A stretch of DNA of 64,000 nt from Lampris incognitus (lineage: Eukaryota > Chordata > Actinopteri > Lampriformes > Lampridae): assembly GCF_029633865.1 (NCBI RefSeq), contig NC_079223.1, positions 39,024,706 through 39,088,705 on the forward strand, given 5' to 3'. This document shows positions 57,901 to 64,000 of the stretch, piece by piece; position 1 is the first letter of the stretch, and the number at the start of each line of letters is the position of its first letter. The notes under the pieces are model-generated. The model was not told where the DNA came from. It saw nothing but the letters and a program-made list of their open reading frames with translations, and made no database searches. Made by a program: the position numbers and the translations under genes.

Positions 57901-60900
57901 GAATGTTGTTGTAATTTTGTTTTACTTTTTTGTATTAATAAAAACAGGGCAGGTCTGCGTGAAAAAGATATATGCTGGAGGAGACCAGAGTTTTTCTCAC
58001 TATTACACTTCTAATGTAAGTTGTCATCTTAGGACTTCTCCCAGTTATTCTGTTTGTCCTTGTCTCACTCCCAGTGAAGTTCAATCATAGTATTTGGTAA
58101 ATAATCAAGAATAGACATTTGTTGCATAATTATATCAAATTAACTTACTAAGAGAGAATGGTGTTAAATGGAATAGAAACTGTCGAGTTATCATTGGAGT
58201 ATGTTGTAATGTCAAATGATGGCCATTACTGTGGTGTTCTGTATTTATCAATGTCAGCAAAATGCTTTGATGAAGATTTTTCTTTTCCTTAGAGGTTAAT
58301 GTAAAGTTAAACATATTCTCTCTCCTAGAACCACCATGTTCCTGATTATGTGAGGATACAGGACCACCATAGAAAAATTTGCACCTTGAATACCGCTCTT
58401 ATACAGAGATGGCTGAGCCACTTGCAAGGAAGACTCCTGCCAGAAATCTCGAAGTAAAACCCTTCCTTTGCAAGCAAATATGCCTCTCTGCATCTTAATC
58501 AGAATAACATTGCTACATTTTCTCACTTGTTAAATCAGTATAGAATTGTTAATTTTTGCAAAGTGGGGAAATTTTCTTTTAAAGTATTGTTTCATAAAAG
58601 TTTGTTTTGAAGCGGCGTCATACTAATTGTGTTATACTTTTCCTGTAGTGAGATTGACCTGGTGTTTTCCTCATCAAGTTGCCTCAATGGGTCTTTCTTG
58701 GCGACAAGGTAAACCATTTTAGGTGAAGTTAATTTTTTACAGTTTAGATGTTTGACATGAAATGAAATATTTTAAAGTGGCACTGGACCATAAATTCTCA
58801 TCCCATAGAATTCAGAATGTCTTTTGCCAATTTACTACTACTACTTTTGGCTGCTCCCGTTAGGGGTCGCCACATTTCTTCCTGTCCTCTGCATCTTCCT
58901 CTGTCACACCAGCTAGCTGCATGTCTTCTCTCACCACATCCATAAACCTCCTCTTTGGCCCTCCTCTTTTCCTCTTCCCTGGCAGCTCCATATTCAGCAT
59001 CCTTCCCCCAATATACCCAGCATCTCTCCTCCACACATGTCCAAGCCATCTCAATTTTGCCTCTCTTGCTTTGTCTTCAAACCGTCCAATCTGAGCTGTC
59101 CCGCTAATATACTCGTTCCTAATCCTGTCCTTCTTCGTCAGTCCCAATGAAAATCTTAGCATCTTCAACCTGCCACCTCCAGCTCTGCCTCCTATCTTTT
59201 CGTCAGTGCCACTGTCTCCAAACCATATACCATAGCTGGTCTCACAACCATCTTGTAAACCTTCCCTTTAACTCTTGCTGGTACCCCTCTGTTGCAAATC
59301 ACTCCTACCACTCTTCTCCACCCGCTCCACCCTTCCTGCACTCTCTTCTTCACCTCTCTTCTGCACTTCCCGTTACTTTGGACAGTTGACCCCAAGTATT
59401 TAAACTTATATGCCTTCGTCACCTCTACTCCTTGCATCCTCACCATTCCACTGTCCTCGCTCTCATTCATGCATGTGTATTCTGTCTTGCTCCTACTGAC
59501 TTTAATTCTTTTCCCACTTTCTTTTGCCAATATAACATCAAATTTATGTTATGATTGTGTTTAAACTGAATAGATGGTGAGAGGCTGGACCAAGATTTCT
59601 GTTAATTTTAGTCTTGATTTTCGTTTTGGCTTTTGTCATTTTTGCCTTTAGTGTGTCTGTAAATACTAACACCTGTTTTCATCTGTTCTGCAAAGTCACC
59701 CAGATCACTACAACACCAGCAGTAAATGTTCTGGGGTTGATATGAATATGGCTCGCCTCCTATTTCACCGATTGGTTCAGCAGGATCACCCCGAAGTGGC
59801 TCAGCAGGCAAGTGCACAACCAATACAATCACTTATTTACTTTGTCATTGTATGCCGTGAGAAGTAATTCTCTATAGTGAGAATTTTGAGTATTTTATAA
59901 TTTATCAATGGTAATACACTCATGTATTTCAACAGATTGCTGCGAGTCTAGAGAAGAACCTGATTCCCAGACTAAGCAACTCTCCTCCAGATATTGAAGC
60001 TCTGAGACTTTACCTCATTCTTCCAGAATGTCCCCTCTTCAGTGACCCAAACACATATGTGACTCTGGCAATCCCATTTGCCAAGTCAGTTGTCAGTCTA
60101 AAAGAAGCTCCACGGAAAGTGCTTGGTAGGGTGAACTATTTGTCATTTCATGTTTAACAAGACTACATGTGTATTGCTTTATCATGTTTGCTATCTTGTA
60201 AAAGAACAGCCTCATAAGATGTATTTTATCTTGCCTTTGCTTTAGGAAACTGGTGGTCTACATTTGAGCCCACAGTCTTCCAGAGAGTGGTGGAATTGTA
60301 CAAGGACGTGGTGGTTTATCTACTGAAGATGCATAAGGTGGGCATCCCACCAACAGAACAGAGAATTTTCATCTGCTTCCTTGACACATCACTCAGATTC
60401 TTGGAGATCCTGCATGCGGTGAGTACTTACAGAATTCATGGGTTTGTCTTAAACAGCTGTCACACTTAAGGGTCATGCTACTGCTATGAAATCTATTTCC
60501 AGAAATCCACAGGAACTGATTCATGATCAAATTTCTTGTTGCCACAGGTGAGCGAGAGGGCAGGACACATCATACAGTATGACAAATTCTACATCCATGA
60601 GTTGGATGACCTGGTAGACATCAGAAATGACTACATCACATGGATCCAGCAGCAGATGTATCCTCTTGTGAGTCCATTGGCATATAATGCTGTCACCTTA
60701 ACGGCTGCTCCATGTGTGCTCCATGACATTTGTCAGAGGTAAACCATACTTGACAACAGGTCGTTTGTTTATGTATCTGTGTCTTCAGGGTCACGATGGT
60801 GCAGTCACCCTGTGCAGGTTTCCTTTTGTATTTGATGCCCAGGCAAAGACCACACTGCTTCAGACCGATGCTGTTATACAAATGCAGGTAATGTATGTCA

Positions 60901-63900
60901 CTTATTGGTGGCTTTTACCCAAAGCACATTTGCAGTGTGCAGACTTTTAATGTGACAAAGCCCAATGGAAATTGAAATTCATTCCTAGCAGTAATGTTGA
61001 CATGCTTTAGCCATTTAGCTATATGAGAAGAGACAGGTTGAGATTAATAGCGCTCTAATCTCAATTAGTAATACTTTCTCAAGTGAATTGGTTAAGCCCA
61101 GATGCTATATAATTTGAGTTCGTAATAACAACATCATCATTATTATCTCCGCCAGGCGGTAGCCTGGAGAGAATGTTGCATTTGGTCATGTGTATCTCTG
61201 TGTTTGTGTGCATCTGTCTGCAGCTAATCCGCAAGCACTGGACCTATCAACCTAATATTTTTCGTGCACAGCTATGACCGTATGATCAAGAACCTTTCGT
61301 GGTTGTGGTGATTCAAAACCTTTGAACAACGTTTGTTCTTGCTACCGCCACTCCCTCTTTTCATTCATTCTATAGCCCGCTCGACCAACGCTGCTCTCTG
61401 TCGCTGCCTGAGCTGAGCTAACCATAGATGTGAGTTGCACAGGCCCGCGGTTGACTTGGATCGAGCAGCGACAGTGTCAAAACATGTATTCGGGTATGAG
61501 TCTTGAAAGTAAAGGAGAAGTTGATCGTATTTTGCAAGTCAGCAAATCATTCACTGCTGATCTCAGCACAGGAGAAATGCAGGGAACACTGGATGAGCCA
61601 AAAATAATAACCTGTCTTTGTTTTCATAATATAGTAAAGCTGGGTAAACTGTTTACGCTCACACGTGTGACTCATATCTATGGCCGACTCCGATCGGGCA
61701 GTGACATGATCAAAAGTTCGTAAAAAAAATGTGATAATCCAAAAAATACAAGAGTTATAAAGGAACAACTTCCTGTAGATTGCAGTCAAAACAGGAAGTG
61801 TTGCATATTCTTGTCGCTGCCCGGTCTTGAGTCAACTGTAGATGTGAGTTGTGTGAGTGTAAACTGTTTACCTAGCTTTATTATATTATGAAAATAAAGA
61901 CAGGGTTAGGGTTGGACCAAAATGGTTGCGTAGCAAGCCTTTTCTTTTTGGAAAGTGCAAGTTCTTATTAGACTTGGTTGAATTTGTGCAAGGGTCTGCA
62001 TATTCAAAACTTATTTTTTTCCCCCATATTTCCCGTTCGACTGACTTGGGTGCTGCACAAAAGTCTTACAATGGCAGTAATAACACTTAAGTTTTCTGTC
62101 CGTGTGTACGTGTATCTGTCTGCTGCTAATCTCGCATACTACTGAGCCTGTCAGCCTGATAATTTTTGTGCACAGTTATGACTATGATCAAGGACCTTTT
62201 GTGGTTGCGGTGATTCAAAACCTTTAAAAAAGCCTTTTTTTATGTTATTTTTTTATACTGCAATTGAGTGCTGACTCCTCAGCTGGTTTTTCGCCTAAGT
62301 CCGAGCACCGGCGAAGGGATATACGCAGGCAGTGCCTCTGTATTTTCCTTTCTCCCGCTAGGCAAAAAAAGGGGGGGATTTGTTGTGAAGTCCAAGCTCT
62401 GGAGAAGGGGAGGTACGCCTGGCAGAGATCTCCACTCTTCTAGTTATTGACTTGATATCTGTTGTTAGATGGCAGTGGACCAGGCACAGAGGCAGAACTT
62501 TAGCTCCATGTTCCTACCGGTGGTAGAGTCTGTCAATCCCTGCCTTATCCTTATTGTCCGGAGGGAAAACATTGTTGGAGACACCATGGAAGTCCTCAGA
62601 AAGTCCAAGAATGTTGACTACAAGAAACCACTCAAGGTACATTTATGACTTATTCTGAGAATATCTGTTCTGCTAAACTTTTTTGTAACATTTAGAAAAT
62701 TCAGTTGTTCTTAAAGATGCGTTTGAAATGCGTTATAAATTGATTGTCAATAGTAACTGCAAAAGGGATTACTCTAAAAGGCTTATTCTCATCAAGTATT
62801 GTAAAATTAAAGAATGCATACTTCTTTTATCCCGAGTTTCTTCAAATATCTAGTATTTAAGCTTTTCATCCATTGGGTACAACTAATGTTTGCAAACCTT
62901 ACTGCATCTCAATCTAGGGATGAGCCCAAGTAAGAATTTGTTATGCTATTGTTTCATTCTATGCTATCATTTACATGAAATCAAATTAAATACTCTCAAG
63001 TTATAATAATTATCATTAATGTCTGTAAAATAACTTATTGCAGGTGATCTTTGTTGGAGAGGAGGCGGTCGACGCAGGTGGAGTGAGAAAGGAATTCTTC
63101 CTTCTGATCATGAGGGAACTCCTGGATCCCAAGTATGGGATGTTTCGATACTATGAGGAGTCTAGGCTCATCTGGTTTTCAAATAAGGTACAGCTGATTC
63201 ACACTCTCCTCTCACACCAAAAACTTTACCGAGGTTTGTATTTGTCGTCAATAAAACCTCACATGGACAATTTACCTTCCAGACCTTTGAGGATATTGAC
63301 TTGTTCCACCTTGTTGGGGCTATCTGTGGTCTGGCCATCTACAATCTCACCATTGTAGAGCTCCACTTCCCAGTGGCCCTTTATAAGAAGCTCCTGAAGC
63401 GAAACCCAATGCTGGATGATCTGAAAGAGCTGATGCCAGATGTGGGAAGGTCAGCTCAGGGAACAAAGGAGTGAAGTCTGCACACTGAAATGCTCCCAAT
63501 AACTATTTTATTCGGCAATGTTGCCGAATAAAATAGTTATTGGGAGCATTTCAGTGTGCAAACCTCACTTCTTTGTCCTTTGTTTTGCTATTTTTATCTT
63601 GCACCTAATTATTTTTTTGAATGTGTGCGCACTTGGTTCCTCTTCTGAAGGTCAGATCAGGGAACAGAAAAGGTTTCTTTATGTTTCTGGACTTTTAATT
63701 TCCATTAGTATTCTATGTAATGTCATGTCATATCGTGTCTATGTCAACATTCAACCTTTTATAAGCTTTGGTTCTCACAGTTAAAGCACTACCATCTAGC
63801 GTTCAGTTTAGTTAGACATTTTAGATGTTGTTTAAAGAAAATTTTAGTCTGACATTTACAGGAAATCATTTCTATTTCTTTAAACTAGGAGTCTACAGCA

Positions 63901-63955
63901 GTTACTGGATTACACAGAAGATGACATCGAAGACACATTTTGCTTGAATTTCACA
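54121..63955 (+). CDS. herc4: HERC4, RCC1-repeat HECT E3 ubiquitin ligase (partial)
   Basis: HERC4 joins an RCC1-like propeller to a HECT ubiquitin ligase and is a cytosolic small HERC protein. Nineteen coding exons can be joined: 54121-54346, 54440-54599, 55309-55385, 55491-55712, 55806-55897, 57262-57392, 57625-57785, 57948-58015, 58329-58453, 58649-58708, 59696-59807, 59936-60125, 60246-60418, 60548-60667, 60789-60887, 62469-62636, 63044-63187, 63283-63449 and 63889-63955, giving 854 continuous codons (human is about 1,057 residues). Residues 1-370 hold the RCC1 repeats (MLCWGNASYGQLGLGG, CGEAHTLALNDKGQVFSWG, CGEDHTAALTK, FGAGGYGQLGHN). The HECT domain starts near VIFVGEEAVDAGGVRKEFF and leaves the window before its catalytic Cys. 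MLCWGNASYGQ, the GGIDEE motif and the spacing favour HERC4 over HERC3. Odd points: no GT after exon 5, and a GC donor after exon 11. An out-of-frame ATG lies 7 bases upstream of the start. Confidence 0.95.
54738..55135 (+). repeat. tRNA-derived SINE in herc4 intron 2
   Basis: Same family as 4985-5360, complete: CAGCACAGTGGCTCAGTGGC, B box GGGTTCGAGCCCC, GTTCTCCCCGTGTGTGCGTG, an internal (TG)n at about 54963-55000, AATTACTGCTGGAATAGGCT, and an ATGG-rich end. Confidence 0.85.
56099..57005. mobile_element. Non-autonomous TIR element in herc4 intron 5
   Basis: The left end TTAAAGCAGCAGTAGGCAAC and the right end CTACAGCTGCTTTAA are imperfect inverted repeats extending over about 25 bases (AACTTTT against AAAAGTT). 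The 0.9-kb interior is non-coding and includes a G/T-rich TTAGG-type simple repeat at about 56580-56690. Class not determined. Confidence 0.5.
58829..59530 (-). mobile_element. RTE-clade LINE, 3' fragment in herc4 intron 10
   Basis: The longest RTE copy here. Minus strand encodes SGKRIKVSRSKTEYTCMNES, YKFKYLGSTVQSNGK, VKGKVYKMVVRPAMVYGLET, MLRFSLGLTKKDRIRNEYIS and finally KRKRGGPKRRFMDVVREDM. It ends at the conserved 3' sequence and a CTACTACTA-type tail near 58829. Frames shift twice (near 59180 and 58880). Confidence 0.85.
61141..62440. mobile_element. Non-autonomous TIR element in herc4 intron 15
   Basis: The left end (TATCTCCGCCAGGCGGTAGC, then CTGGAGAG) and the right end (CTCTGGAGAAGGGGAGGTAC, then GCCTGGCAGAGAT) are inverted repeats. 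Internally a block of about 110 bases occurs twice (61190-61320 and 62090-62225: TGTCTGC(A/T)GCTAATC, TGACCGTATGATCAAG-like, TTTCGTGGTTGTGGTGATTC), and another block around CATAGATGTGAGTTG occurs near 61420 and 61837. Non-coding. Confidence 0.5.
63479..63560. repeat. Perfect palindrome, 40-bp arms, 2-bp spacer
   Basis: 63479-63518 and 63521-63560 are exact reverse complements. Similarity continues outward with mismatches for about 15 bases on each side (ACAAAGGAGTGAAGTC and the complement of AACCTCACTTCTTTGT). It begins 30 bases downstream of the donor of herc4 coding exon 18. Confidence 0.97.
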
Positions 63956-64000
63956 GTAAGTTGACTTGTCAGTCTTAAGCCATCATCAGCACTGAGTTGT

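Overview
The window is a stretch of a bony-fish (teleost) genome. Evidence: intron-rich vertebrate genes with GT-AG junctions, dense interspersed repeats typical of ray-finned fish (L2, RTE, L1/Tx1 and restriction-like-endonuclease LINEs, tRNA-derived SINEs, a Ty3/gypsy element) and many long CA/TG microsatellites. The species cannot be fixed from sequence alone.

Four protein-coding genes are recognised with confidence by reading exons across splice sites. (1) mlh1 on the minus strand, 1-2500, exons 1-10 and part of 11: the N-terminal ATPase half of the DNA mismatch-repair protein. (2) fam83h on the plus strand, 34279-40237, four coding exons, the last very long. (3) adtrp (AIG1/ADTRP family) on the plus strand, 47015-49487, six coding exons, complete. 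(4) herc4 on the plus strand, 54121-63955, 19 coding exons, leaving the window inside the HECT domain. The four are unrelated in function (DNA repair, casein-kinase/keratin scaffold, membrane lipid hydrolase, ubiquitin ligase), so no pathway is implied by their adjacency.

Two further gene-like structures are less certain. Between 6.4 and 23.3 kb the minus strand holds scattered exons with ankyrin repeats and coiled-coil segments, apparently broken by frameshifts and one in-frame stop; I suggest they are the remains of iqank1, a neighbour of FAM83H in human. Between adtrp and herc4 a three-exon minus-strand gene, 51047-50178, would encode a 65-residue protein with a signal-peptide-like start. 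I do not recognise it and consider it the best candidate for something undescribed.

Layout: 1-2.5 kb mlh1; 2.5-6.4 kb intergenic with RTE and SINE copies; 6.4-23.3 kb broken ankyrin gene swollen by a nest of LINEs (L2 at 7.4-10.5; an RLE-type LINE split by a nearly intact L1/Tx1 element with 16-bp target duplications at 11.7-17.8; a third LINE at 19.2-20.5) and a CA/CT minisatellite; 23.3-32.4 kb SINEs, a second L2 copy and a rearranged gypsy element whose interior is inverted relative to its LTRs; 33-40.2 kb fam83h; 40.3-46.9 kb repeats, including one transposon nested in another; 47-49.5 kb adtrp with a SINE that itself carries a MITE; 50.2-51 kb small secreted-peptide candidate; 53.1-64 kb herc4 with several repeats in its introns and a perfect 40-bp-arm palindrome beside an exon.
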